Of a stretch of 17,887 nt of DNA, positions 9,330-17,887 are shown in pieces; the first letter of the stretch is position 1; every line of letters begins with the position of its first letter. The stretch is from Spongospora subterranea. Lineage: Eukaryota > Endomyxa > Phytomyxea > Plasmodiophorida > Plasmodiophoridae. The notes beneath the pieces were generated by a model. It did not search any database and was not told where the DNA came from. It saw nothing but the letters and a program-made list of their open reading frames with translations. Made by a program: the position numbers and the translations under genes. The stretch is from positions 1-17,887 of the forward strand of contig OUQQ01000424.1 of NCBI GenBank assembly GCA_900404475.1. Direction: 5' to 3'.

Positions 9330-9408
9330 GGACGAGGTCGAATGAAATTCCTTTTTGCGATATAATACTACTGCCCGTCAATTTTAATTCACGAAGGAAT
9401 AGACGTTT
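9330..9408. repeat. Gypsy RT piece, diverged copy 1
   Basis: This stretch repeats 10043-10106 in the same orientation, with a few substitutions: both contain GAAATTCCTTTTTGC and CACGAAGGAATAG at matching spacing. On the minus strand it encodes the LFLREL end of an RT segment. It lies directly between the RNase H remnant and the integrase tail, where the zinc finger and integrase core should be. Confidence 0.8.
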
Positions 9409-10042
9409 AGCCCTCCATCAACGTGCACAATCTTGTAAGGAAGATTACGAATCTGGTGCTTTTATTGGGCCAATCTGCCAATCTGTCGGCGCTATTGCGC
9501 TTGATATCAGAGACTCTAGACAGTGGGTCGCATATAAAGATCTGGTTGCGATGATCAGTGAAAATATGAGAAGGTTTCGAACGAAGGAGAAAATGTTAGA
9601 GGCGATGGCACCCTTCAACAATTGGGTAAGCTTCTTTTGTCTATTATTGGCTATTCATCGAATTGGCCTTGAATGATCCGCTTAGAAAAGCGAGTGGTTC
9701 GTGGCTTTGCTGAGTGATTGGGATCAACAGTTCAGAAGTAGGATTTTGTGTTAACACGAGAGACCATGCTTTTTCGAAATCGTCTTTCGGGTGGGTAAGC
9801 GTCACCATATGGCGAGTTTGCTGTTCCAACCAATTTCGGACATGGGAACTATACGACGGTGAGTCTTTTTGCTGCTATTGGTTACTCTTTGACCAGATAA
9901 CAACATCTCTTTTAGAGGATTCGTAAGTTCGGTGTACTTTGGGATACTGTTTTCATCCAATTCAGTGCAATAAGGAACTGCTGTAGATCAACCGCTGTCT
10001 TGGGAGTTGGCATGTTTTTCCGAGATTCGACTAGCTTGGGGT

Positions 10043-10106
10043 CGAACGAAATTCCTTTTTGCAATATAGTACCACCCGTCCAGATTTCACTTCACGAAGG
10101 AATAGT
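10043..10106. repeat. Gypsy RT piece, diverged copy 2
   Basis: This is the partner of 9330-9408. It sits at the expected place inside the minus-strand RT, encoding QLFLREVKSGRVVLYCKKEF, so it is probably the resident copy and the other is the displaced one. Confidence 0.8.
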
Positions 10107-10111
10107 TGACA

Positions 10112-10320
10112 TTTGTCCGCGTTGCATTTAAGGTTGAACTTATTCATGCGAGATATTGCACGGTCTGGGTGGTTACGATGGTTTAACGAGAGGTTGTCAT
10201 CCACCTATAACAGGATGAAGTAATACAGAAGATTTCCCAGAACCTCCTGCATGCCGTCCTGGAATACAATTACAGAGTCAACAATGCCTTGAAAGAAGGG
10301 ACGTGGGGTGAAAACCTCCT
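10112..10320 (-). repeat. Left arm of inverted repeat (RT duplicated)
   Basis: The reverse complement of this arm matches 10465-10690 with scattered substitutions. Shared blocks include GGCATGCAGGAGGTTCTGGG against GGAATGCAGGAGGTTCTAGG, and CAATATCTCGCATGAA in both. Both arms encode the FQ-GMQEVLGNLLY section of reverse transcriptase, each reading outward from the centre. The spacer is about 145 bases. Confidence 0.9.
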
Positions 10321-10389
10321 CGTGCGTCATGGATGAGCACGCTTCCTGAAAAATCGGGTGTAAAGGAAATTGTCAATACCCCTTGAAAG

Positions 10390-10455
10390 CGGTAAATCAG
10401 TAGCGACGAGAAAGTGATCCCGATCGCGAGATTAAACGGAACGAGTCTTTTGTTT
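10390..10455. repeat. Integrase-tail repeat, copy 2
   Basis: The minus strand reads LVPFNLAIG here, matching the integrase tail at 9243-9312. It lies immediately upstream of the minus-strand RT (which starts near 10398 as FKGY), a position where an integrase tail does not belong. It marks a rearrangement breakpoint between the two head-to-head Gypsy fragments. Confidence 0.7.
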
Positions 10456-10464
10456 ACGCTCAGC

Positions 10465-10690
10465 TGGAGGTTTTCCCCCCCACGTCCCATTATTCAAGGC
10501 ATTGTCGACTCTGTGTTTGTCTTCCAGGCCGGAATGCAGGAGGTTCTAGGAAATCTTCTGTATCACTTCATCCTGTTATGGGTGGATCACATCAGTTCTC
10601 GGATACTCCAAGTTGGAAAACCATCTTAACCATCAAAATCGGGCAATATCTCGCATGAACAAGTTCGACGTTAAATTCAACCCGGACAAA
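10465..10690 (+). repeat. Right arm of inverted repeat (RT duplicated)
   Basis: This is the partner of 10112-10320. The plus strand reads VFQAGMQEVLGNLLYHFILL followed by WVDH, where the second Asp of the RT active site has become His. Further on it reads MNKFDVKFNPDKLE (near 10654-10695). The arms are similar but not identical, so the duplication is old, or it brought together two diverged copies of one family. Confidence 0.9.
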
Positions 10691-11600
10691 TTGGAAACCT
10701 TTGGATCCCAAACGACAAAGGTATCACACTGCACCTTTGTGTGATCGGCCACTATTGGGCCTTTCTTATCGCCATGTTGTCCAATCCACTAAATCGCTCT
10801 ATCAGGAAATACTTCTCGTGGCGCGGCTTATCAGACGACGTGCTATCTTTCGTCAACTCGTGTCTACATTGTCACCGCGGAAAAAGGCATAATGCTCCTC
10901 AGACCTTTCGGATCAGCCATTCACGCCTCTCAACCACACGAACTTATTCATTATGATTTCCTTCATATATCTATAAGCCTAACAAGATTTGGCGTCATTC
11001 ATTCACATATTTGTTTGTCAATTAAAGAAGATCTCAATGGTTTCTTAGAACTAAACCCATGCGTTTCCGTTGACCACCAGATCGTCGTTGAATCGCTACT
11101 GGACTGGTTGAAGCGGTTCGGCATAGCTTATCATCATGTTTCAGATTAAGGGTCCCATTTCAAGAATCGATCGTCAACGATTTATGCGATCGACTTGGTG
11201 AACGACATCACTTCGTAACGGCTTATTCTCCATGGGCAAATGGAACTGTAGAAGTTATCAACCGCCATTTACTTCATATCTACGCTCATTATTGTTTGAA
11301 TTTGTCTCAGTTTCGAAGAGTGGCCCAATCGGATGCATCTCGCTAAAATCAGCCTCAACCATCGCATTCGCACTTGGATTGATTATGCCTTAATCACCAT
11401 TATGACAGGTCTACAGCCGTCCTCCTTAATTTCTTCTGAGTTCGTCAGCACTTCCGACACGCTGTTCAATATTCCAAAAACGGAGGTAGAGATTGATGAT
11501 TCGACTTCAGAACTTCGGAATTCTGTCGATATTATTCACCGTGATACTCTTTTTTGCCTTGTTTCCCCTTTTTGCGTCGAGGAGTAGGTTTCTGGTGAAA
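10465..11600 (+). mobile_element. Ty3/Gypsy fragment: RT piece and integrase (plus strand)
   Basis: The plus strand carries the complement of what the minus-strand fragment lacks. After the RT piece (10465-10720) the RNase H is missing and an integrase follows. The zinc-finger region (WRGLSDDVLSFVNSCLHCHRGK, near 10818-10890) keeps the C-x2-C half. The core reads HELIHYDFLHI (first Asp, near 10940), IKEDLNGFLELNP (near 11020), LLDWLKRFGIAYHHVSD (second Asp, near 11145) and, after a frameshift, HFVTAYSPWANGTVEVINRH (Glu, near 11250). All three catalytic residues are still recognisable. A tail with LRNSVDIIHRDTL (near 11513-11550) resembles the region between integrase and chromodomain. An in-frame stop beside the second Asp, plus frameshifts, make it dead. 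Confidence 0.87.
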
Positions 11601-11634
11601 AACCAGTTTCCTGGGTTTCGAACTCTGTAGGCTA

Positions 11635-11816
11635 CGTTTTGAGCTTTTCAACTGCCTCTACGCTCCCAAACAAAAAGGGGAATGTACTGGCTATTGGCCC
11701 AAACAATCGACGGCGGGGTCGATGATCAACGGCGAGAGTATGTTTGGAGAAGAAAACACAACGAAATCTTTACAGTAAACAATCGTGAATATTGCCTGTT
11801 AAAGGACTTGGGCAGT
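11635..11816 (+). repeat. Harbinger overlap repeat, copy B
   Basis: This is the direct-repeat partner of 8681-8864. It flanks the Gypsy fragments on the right and runs on into the transposase C terminus. Confidence 0.9.
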
Positions 11817-12022
11817 ACAGAACCAGCAACAGCACGAATGGCTCAGGTCATCAAAGCTTGTTTTGTTCTACATAACGTTCTGATCGCCTTGAGAGACGAT
11901 ATTGAGCCGGAAATACGGGATCTCCGATTTGACCTGTAATCGTCGAAGGGCAGCATTTTCGTGAGAGTATCAAGGAACATCTCTACGAAAACAGGGAATA
12001 TTTGAAAGCGCAATTCGGTTGA
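11635..12022 (+). pseudogene. PIF/Harbinger transposase 3' fragment (copy B)
   Basis: This is the C-terminal end of a Harbinger transposase. It is open from about 11682 to TAA at 11939 and includes VIKACFVLHNVLIALRDDIE, the family's last conserved helix. A frame change near 11940 leads into EGQHFRESIKEHLYENREYL and a TGA at 12020-12022. Its first 180 bases (11635-11816) are a second version of 8681-8864 in copy A, roughly 88 percent identical by eye with small indels, so A and B overlap and are not simply two halves of one interrupted gene. AATAAA at 12022-12027 is a fitting polyadenylation signal. The fragment lacks all three catalytic residues. Confidence 0.88.
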
Positions 12023-12027
12023 ATAAA
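12022..12027 (+). terminator. Polyadenylation signal of the Harbinger transposase
   Basis: AATAAA overlaps the final base of the transposase stop codon in copy B. It is the canonical signal in the expected place, but the gene is dead and use today is doubtful. Confidence 0.45.
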
Positions 12028-12094
12028 TGTATCATTTCGTTTGAATAATTGAGTGATGGCATTCAGCAATAACATTTTGTGAATTCATCAGGTC

Positions 12095-12735
12095 TTAGGT
12101 CTGGTTGCGCTGTAGCTCGAACGCTTCAAAGGAGACGCGATGGTTTTGTTCTAGCAACACATTCGTTTTTACTGCCTGTTCGGTTTGTAGCTTGAGCATC
12201 GCGAGAACTTGCTTGCTTGATTGTTCGTACCCTGAATGACCTGAAGCCATAGCTTGGACAATCCTGTCTCCGGGGCCAAACAACTTTTCGCATCCATCAT
12301 CATCATCATCACTTTCTACTGTGGCCAGCCGATCGGAATGAGCCATCCCTTGTCGCCCGGCGAAATGGTCGACTAATTTATCCCAGCAATCGGGTTTATT
12401 AAGATGTTTACATTCCATGTAGTATTCTCAGAATTATGATGCTTCCGAAACAACGATCATAGGTTGTAATACTTGTTCTTGATCTGGACTTGGGCGAACT
12501 TAGTGCTACACGTAGTATTTACCAATACTTAAGACAAACCCAACGACAGCGCCTGTTTGTTTATGGCATCAAAAAACATATTATCATATCGGATTTCTGA
12601 TTCAAAAGAACCGCTATGGAGGTGGTGGTCCATTCTGCATCCTCATCGGCTGACGCCATCAAAGACTTGGACGGTCGAGCTTCCGTTGGTCTGGAAATCA
12701 ACCATGCCCTGATCGGCAGCAGCAGCGTCATTCAT
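12095..12735 (-). pseudogene. Harbinger Myb/SANT-like companion gene, decayed
   Basis: PIF/Harbinger elements usually carry a second gene, a Myb/SANT-like DNA-binding protein needed with the transposase. Here it lies on the opposite strand and converges with the transposase, a normal Harbinger layout. The clearest part is ATG 12418 to stop 12095 (107 residues): NKPDCWDKLVDHFAGRQGM, an acidic stretch (ESDDDDDG), and a glutamine-rich, helix-prone tail ending in FEAFELQRNQT. Upstream, other frames give IKNKYYNL and FRKHHNSENTTWN (near 12490-12420), and SADEDAEWTTTSIAVLLNQK near 12655-12595, which fit the helix-turn-helix of the domain. Candidate starts are ATG 12735 and ATG 12659. At least two frame changes are required, so it is a pseudogene or an intron-split gene. 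I favour a pseudogene because the transposase is also broken. Confidence 0.72.
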
Positions 12736-12771
12736 GGTCAGAAACAACGAACCGTTTTCGAATTGGCTTAA

Positions 12772-13535
12772 AATCGAGGAACCCTCTACTCTGTAATCTG
12801 ACTGGTGGGTTTATCAATTTCATATTATGAACTTAGAACAGACTTCAGGCATTGATCGCCCTCGCATTCGTTGAAGTTCCGGGTCTTAGCAAGACGGTTG
12901 GGTACGTTGAATTTAACCGCTTCATGTGAATAACAATTAGATGCTCAACTCAGCGTTTAGCGAATTCAAACGCACCCTCCCCTTCTACAAGTTGGGCAAA
13001 CAAATGAGCAGTTAACAGATATAAGCGTCCTTCTCAGGTGTTTGCAAATTTGCAGACTCGATTTTCCACAAGTTAGATACTGACTCCGTATTTGTATTTT
13101 GTGAACCACGTCAGAGTCACGAGCGGTAGGAGGGCAATACTGTATAAGACTTGAGTTCATATCATTATAAATCACAAGCTTAATGATCTTTCTGTCAATT
13201 AGGTCTGCAAACACAGTTTGATTGCATCAACAATGTTTATCAGGGACCTGCACATAATTCTTGTGAAAGACTTCCGCATCCACCCAACATTCCACCTCAA
13301 TTCATGTGCAATTACCTGGAAACAAGCGTGTTAATTTGAAACAGAGACGTTTGCTAAATTTGATGGTTGTGGCTGAATATACTGTAAAACCCTAGTACAT
13401 TTAGGTTTTGGCTGTGATTTGCCACTTGCCAGGTGATTGCCCACTTGTCATGCAGGGGACGGCCTCCGTCCACGGTGTTTTCGTCGTGATGGCGCAATTT
13501 TCCACGTTTGACGTGTAGTTTTTTCGGTTCCGGTC
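12772..13535. other. Non-coding stretch before the GT61 gene
   Basis: These 760 bases hold the right edge of the Harbinger element, which I could not place, and the promoter of the GT61 gene. The minus-strand ORF at 12966-13214 has no recognisable domain and is probably chance. No terminal inverted repeat or TATA box was convincing. Confidence 0.45.
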
Positions 13536-15659
13536 ATGAATAAATTGACAATTATTGGAGCGATTACAGCCATATCGACAGTGGCGACAGTCGGTTTTCT
13601 GTATTTTTTTGGAGTCTCGAATGCAATCAGGCCGTTATTACTGCAACTACCGGTGACATTCTCTCCCAGTGTCGTTCGTTTTTGCCCAAGCAGTGATTTA
13701 AGCTCTCTGCTTGGCTTCCCTGTTCCCGTTCATTATAACGGCGGACCTGATCCATCGCTAATCTTCACACCGAATCTTACCATTGATATCACTCGCCTTC
13801 CTGAGTAAATCACTCCATCATATTGTTTTGTTCAAAACATTACAGCAAATACTTATCAATCATATTCCCATATTTTGTTCGCCCATATTTCTTTGCCAGG
13901 TCAATATTTGTTACCGGCATTGTTCTTTCTCTGTTATTTTTTCATTTCAGTTTTTGCAATTGACGAACCTTTCAGTTCAAATCTGTCGCTGGTTTTGCCC
14001 TCATGTGGTGGCTTTATTCTTGACTAAGCATCTCATTTCCCAGGTTTGACCATGAGGATGGGTTTGGATTTATCGCAAAGTTCAAGAACACGTTCATTTC
14101 AGGGGAATGGCTCACGATCTACGATTGTGATGTGACATATTTTCCCGGCGGGTGTCAAGCATGGAATGCGGAATTTCCCTTGGATCGATTACGGATGCCC
14201 GGCGTCGCAGTTACTCAACTCGGCCGCGTGGTAGTCATTTCTCAGTTTTGGGGCTATGGATATTATCATTGGTTCATTGAGGTAAATCAGAGAATATATT
14301 GTAGTTCTGTATTCATGTGATTTGAATGCCTGTAGAGGTGTTCCTTGTCGTTCTTGACTGTTTTTTCTAATCTTGCATCGCATCCGTTTTTTTAATCTTC
14401 CGAGTTCAGAATACTTATGTTTTATAATGTCCCATTTCTTCATGTTCCGTCATCCAAACTGGAAAACTACGTCCTAGAAATGTGGTTCTATAAAACAAGT
14501 GCAACGGTTGAATCAAGGCATTTCAAATCTGTTTTTGGTCATTTATTAACGATTTTGAATTTTCTCACAGCGAAACCCAATGTTTTCCTGCATTTCCAGG
14601 GTTTTCTTCGTCTGGCACTTGTTTACGATTACCTGATGGAAAACCCGGACGTCAAAATTGTCATGTACACGATGGGGAGCACACCTGAATTCATGTCGTT
14701 GATCGGTATCGATCCAAGTCGGATAGTCCCATACGTTGACAGTCGCGTGTATTTTGCAAGCAGTGCTGTTGTCCCATCGCCGTCCGCTTGTGGTAGCGCG
14801 ATTGGACCAGCCGCGCTACGGTTTCGTGATTTATTTAGGACTAACGCAATGTTGAAATATGGCGACCAGGTACGAACCAATTACGCTAACGCAACTTCGT
14901 CATTTTTCGTTCGTTCCAGAGTCGTTGCATGTTGAGAAGTTTGGTCGCTTGTCACTTTTTTAATTTCCTCTTAAGTGTGAACCCAGATATATTTTGTTTT
15001 GGCAATTTTGGACTAATGCAGAATATATTAGTTGAAATTGCAAGACGAAACTGCTTTTCGAATAGTAGTTCAAAATCGTGGTTCAAAAGGGGAAGCCAGG
15101 TCGCTGGAAAATCACGACGAGCTTGTCCAAGCGCTGCGCGATCATATGCCTGACATTATCATAGACGTGATGGATCCTCATGAGAACCTTGCCAGTACGA
15201 TTGTCAAACATTATTACGCCAATATCGTCATCGGACCGCATGGAGCTGGACTCAGCAATGTAATTTTTTGTTGTTTTCGACCGTTTTTTTAAAGTAATCA
15301 TTTACTGATGTGAGATGGCGTGATTTGGCTGATCTTTTCCCAACTAACGACACCTGTCTCAGCAATCGTAACCGTTCTATTCACACATTGTGCACTTTTA
15401 GATTTTATTCGCTCCTCCTGGCGCTACAATGATCGAGCTGCATCCGAATCTAGGGAACCATCACGAATACGGTCGACACAACGTCAACAGCTGCCATCAG
15501 AAGTCGGCCAGGGACGTCGGTGCCAGAGAAATTCTTTTGATTGAAGATAACGGAACGTCTACGACTTCGTTTCGCGCAAATATCGACCGTATCCTCAATA
15601 TTGTCAATATGATACGAAATGACATGTTCACCGGCGTTTTCTACGATTCTATTGAATAA
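13536..15659 (+). CDS. Family GT61 glycosyltransferase, five exons, complete
   Basis: Exons are 13536-13804, 14044-14281, 14600-14869, 15032-15259 and 15402-15659, with GT-AG introns of 239, 318, 162 and 142 bases and matching phases. They code for about 420 residues. Residues 4-26 form a single hydrophobic segment after a short basic tail (MNK), a type II signal anchor typical of ER or Golgi glycosyltransferases. The catalytic region is the DUF563/GT61 fold: YYHWFIE ending at residue 169, FRIVVQNRG near 268, and GPHGAGLSN at 327-335 followed by ILFAPPGATMIELHP, the signature that links this family from plants and fungi to animal EOGT and POMGNT2. The sugar donor and acceptor cannot be told from the sequence; the known animal members transfer GlcNAc to proteins. 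It is shorter than human EOGT (527) and POMGNT2 (580), so it is not simply an orthologue of either. It appears intact. Confidence 0.9.
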
Positions 15660-15938
15660 TGAAAGATGATGCCAGATCATATATTTATACGCATTTGACA
15701 GGGCTGAATATTGGTCCCGATTGTTTTCTATTTGAATGAGTTCACACAGCTTTGTATCGGATCTACGAGAAAGGAGATTTTCGGAGCGTTCAATTTTTGG
15801 CTGTGACTTAAGATAGCTATCCATCACACCTTTTATTACTGGGTGAGATAGATTTGAACGTTTCGGTGACTCTTGAAGTTGAGTTTCAGCTTCAAATACC
15901 TTCTCATGAGCGATTTGATATTCAAGATCATTCGATGT
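15450..15938 (-). CDS. Unidentified minus-strand ORF overlapping the GT61 3' end
   Basis: On the minus strand a frame is open from after a TAA at 15939-15941 to a stop at 15450, about 162 codons. The part outside the GT61 gene (15660-15938) looks protein-like: charged, helix-prone segments such as NDLEYQIAHEKVFEAETQLQ and SYLKSQPKIERSENLLSRRS. The part below 15660 is antisense to GT61 exon 5 and is likely meaningless. A real coding segment might therefore end, or be spliced, near 15660. The first ATG in frame is at 15827, so an upstream exon would be needed for the N-terminal part. It might be an exon of a leftward gene, a remnant, or chance. I recognise no family. Confidence 0.22.
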   Translation of the reverse strand, partial: TSNDLEYQIAHEKVFEAETQLQESPKRSNLSHPVIKGVMDSYLKSQPKIERSENLLSRRSDTKLCELIQIENNRDQYSALSNAYKYMIWHHLSLFNRIVENAGEHVISYHIDNIEDTVDICAKRSRRRSVIFNQKNFSGTDVPGRLLMAAVDVVSTVFVMVP

Positions 15939-15941
15939 TTA

Positions 15942-17887
15942 TTGCACCGCGTTACACTAAAATCTGTTTACTCATTTTATATCAAATATGGAAGTAATTA
16001 ACAGCAAGAAACGCGTCAAGGGTAAGAATTTCGCCTTCGATAGCAGTCATTTTCGCCTGACTTGATGTTTTCAATGGCATTAATTGACCTCTGCTCTGAG
16101 GTCCGGCTTTATTCCATCAAATTGGTTTCACTAAAATCGCAAGCAATATTTGAAGGGTCTTCTCACATTGGGATCGTTGGCATTTTACTCTACTTACCTG
16201 TCGTGAATCTCCCTACAATCGTCGTCAGTAGCGAAAATTTTTCTTGCCGGCCTGGTGCAAACCCGACTTCATGCTAGCTTGAACATCCATTCTTGTGCTT
16301 AGGACAAGTTTTTTTTTTCATGTCCAATTTCCCTTACCAACTTGTGACAGTTTTGTCGGTCACGAACCACATAGATATTGGGTCTTGATTTTCATGCTTG
16401 GAGATCTGTCAACTTGTCCTCAACTTCGCGAGTATCCGGCTCCAAAAGAAACGGCCTTCAAACCGGTTCTATCGAGGGACCAGTGTGTGCAACAATGCTG
16501 TTCCTAAAACCAATATAACAAAACAAAAAATTAATATGTCCAAGTGGCGAATGATGCAAAACTGCTCGAGTCTGCATCAACAAGATTCCAACGTCCTCAA
16601 ACACATCTTTCTCGTCATCCTTGAACAGAGACTCGCCGAGTCTTGAATGACCACCAGTACCAATACAGGGAACCAATCAACAAATTTGCTGCTGGAGTGC
16701 ACCCTTGAGGTGAGATATCTTAAGAAATGGATGCACCAAGATTGCACGACATGATAAAGCCACTATTGAAGCGGTCTGTCACACAATCATGTCGCAGGTT
16801 CGCTTTACGTCAAGGGAAGAAGGTCGGGGACAGGAACTTGGGACGAAAGGTGACTTGATGAAAATGTGCCTGTTTGTTCTCTCGTTGAAGAGGATATCAC
16901 CTTCGCTTGACAGCCCAAGTATAGAATAGCCCAAAATCTGATGGGCATCTTCATGGGCTGCTATCAGAGTTGCAGGGCCTCGAAGCGGCTTTCTCCAATT
17001 TCAGAATTGAATCTTTCTGTCTCAGTAAATAAATTCGAAATAAAACGTTCAAATTTTTGTTGTTCTGAGAGTCTGTTGGACCTTCAGTATCACGTGATTG
17101 TGTTTGCATTGCTCTCAAAGCAAGAAACTACGTTGGTCGTTACATTCTAGAGACGATTGTTTCTGAACGTTGTAAAAGTATCTGAAGAGACGATTCATTG
17201 TGTGAAATATCGGCCTTGTGTGCTGGGCCAAATGGATATTTTTATCAGAGACATGTGCGACGGAATGGAACCAATAGTAAGGGCGTTTTGGGCCCTATTA
17301 AAGTAAGGTGCAAGTGACTGTTCATGAAAAGAGTATGGGCAATGTTCATAATATATTCTAATATAGAGGTTGCTATGGAGATTGTTCAAATTGCACACGA
17401 GCAAAGACGGATTCGGTAGCAGACAACACCGGTCGTCATCATGCGCTTGGCAAACGTACATAGTTCTCAGCTCCATCTGTAAAATTTTCGCCAAAAATGG
17501 TTGGTAAACTGTTTGGGTGATATTGATTTTGGCCATCAATCGCTGGAACAAGCTCCGTCAACAAAAAATCTCCGTCAAGAATAAGTATCGAAATTTGGAA
17601 AATATTCTTGAAAAAGATTGACCGTGGAGCGTGGCCCTCATCACGTAGAGCTGCACACCAATGCTACAGGAGGGGCGACATGAGTAGCGCCATATATTCG
17701 GGATGGCGACCGGTTTGGATCAGGGTCAATTTGGTAATAAAATCATAGTTTTATTCGGTGTTATTGTGTTTTGTTTAAAAAAAAGAGGAGGTCTTCGCGA
17801 CTTTTTCAAAATTGCAAAAACTTTTGAATTTTCAAGCAAAACAAGCGGTTTATTTAAACTCCATGTTGTAATGTGCAATTGATCCAT
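15942..17887. other. Region without a recognisable gene
   Basis: These 1.9 kb contain several short open frames on the minus strand: 16458-16676, with FKDDEKDVFEDVGILLMQTR; 16779-17000, with TLIAAHEDAHQILGYSILG and no ATG at its start; and 17195-17551, 118 residues with no motif. The first two have ordinary soluble-protein composition and could be decayed or spliced exons of one leftward gene. None matches a family I know. There are no recognisable transposon motifs, RNA genes or clear long repeats. Confidence 0.35.

Larger units (their letters stand above)
8880..10440 (-). mobile_element. Ty3/Gypsy chromovirus fragment: RT, RNase H, chromodomain (minus strand)
   Basis: On the minus strand, from high to low coordinates, pieces of one Gypsy pol polyprotein appear in the right order. 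Reverse transcriptase runs from about 10398 (FKGY, stop, QFPLHP, then VFQDGMQEVLGNLLYYFIL, and VDD at the YXDD site), through MNKFNLKCNADKCQLFLREV (near 10145-10080) to DLQQFLIALNWMK (near 9980-9940). RNase H follows: VTLTHPKDDFEKAW and HEPLAFLSGSFK (near 9805-9655), then IFTDHRNQIFICDPLS (near 9560-9500), a hallmark of this family. An integrase tail (FAIGDYVLVA, near 9290) and HAQRIKFLRDFSLQITDELY (near 9150-9090) lead into a chromodomain (FDAYDSTWELFDNL, near 9000-8955). The H2C2 zinc finger and integrase core are missing. Many stops and frameshifts make it dead. No LTRs were recognised. Confidence 0.87.

Noticed and set aside
9317..9676. A 119-codon plus-strand ORF that looked like a soluble protein
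   Set aside because: The opposite strand of the same DNA encodes the RNase H hallmark IFTDHRNQIFICDPLS of the Gypsy remnant, so this ORF is its shadow.
10278..10490. A 70-codon minus-strand ORF as a gene
   Set aside because: It crosses the junction between a displaced integrase tail and the RT, and is out of frame with the RT. The RT reading in the neighbouring frame explains the sequence.
12300..12312. Short CATCAT run as a microsatellite
   Set aside because: It is the antisense of the Asp-rich acidic stretch in the Myb/SANT-like companion and only about 12 bases long.

Overview
This window looks like nuclear DNA of a small-genome eukaryote, most likely an invertebrate animal. Five protein genes or gene parts are split by short, T-rich GT-AG introns of about 47 to 351 bases. 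There is no operon layout, and transposon remains fill the middle. A long LEA-like desiccation protein, next to a tyrosine-catabolism enzyme, a membrane-anchored sorting nexin and a GT61 glycosyltransferase, would fit a desiccation-tolerant invertebrate such as a tardigrade, nematode or rotifer. That placement is an inference; I cannot exclude an oomycete-like protist.

Layout. Positions 1-245 hold the 5' part of an unidentified minus-strand ORF that runs off the window. Positions 662-2653 (+) are a complete four-exon fumarylacetoacetase gene. A possible orphan last exon lies at 3119-3298 (+). Positions 3343-5580 (-) are a five-exon sorting nexin of PXA-PX-nexin C type with an N-terminal membrane segment. 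An exact 41-bp tandem repeat lies at 5763-5855. Positions 6110-7357 (-) are a single-exon, cysteine-free, repeat-built LEA-like protein.

Positions of about 7.7 to 12.74 kb are a nest of decayed mobile elements. The outer layer is PIF/Harbinger: a transposase pseudogene (+), a second, partly overlapping copy of its 3' end, and a Myb/SANT-like companion gene on the opposite strand. Between the two transposase pieces sit two head-to-head, mutually incomplete fragments of a chromodomain-bearing Ty3/Gypsy retrotransposon. The minus-strand fragment keeps RT, RNase H, the integrase tail and the chromodomain. The plus-strand fragment keeps an RT piece, the integrase zinc finger and the integrase core. 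Most small ORFs in this region are shadows of these remains.

Positions 13536-15659 (+) are a complete five-exon type II membrane glycosyltransferase of family GT61. The last 2.2 kb hold only weak minus-strand ORFs that I cannot identify.

The host genes look like independent housekeeping or stress genes, with no sign of one shared pathway. The most notable items are the LEA-like gene, the compact sorting nexin, the GT61 enzyme and the nested Gypsy-in-Harbinger structure.
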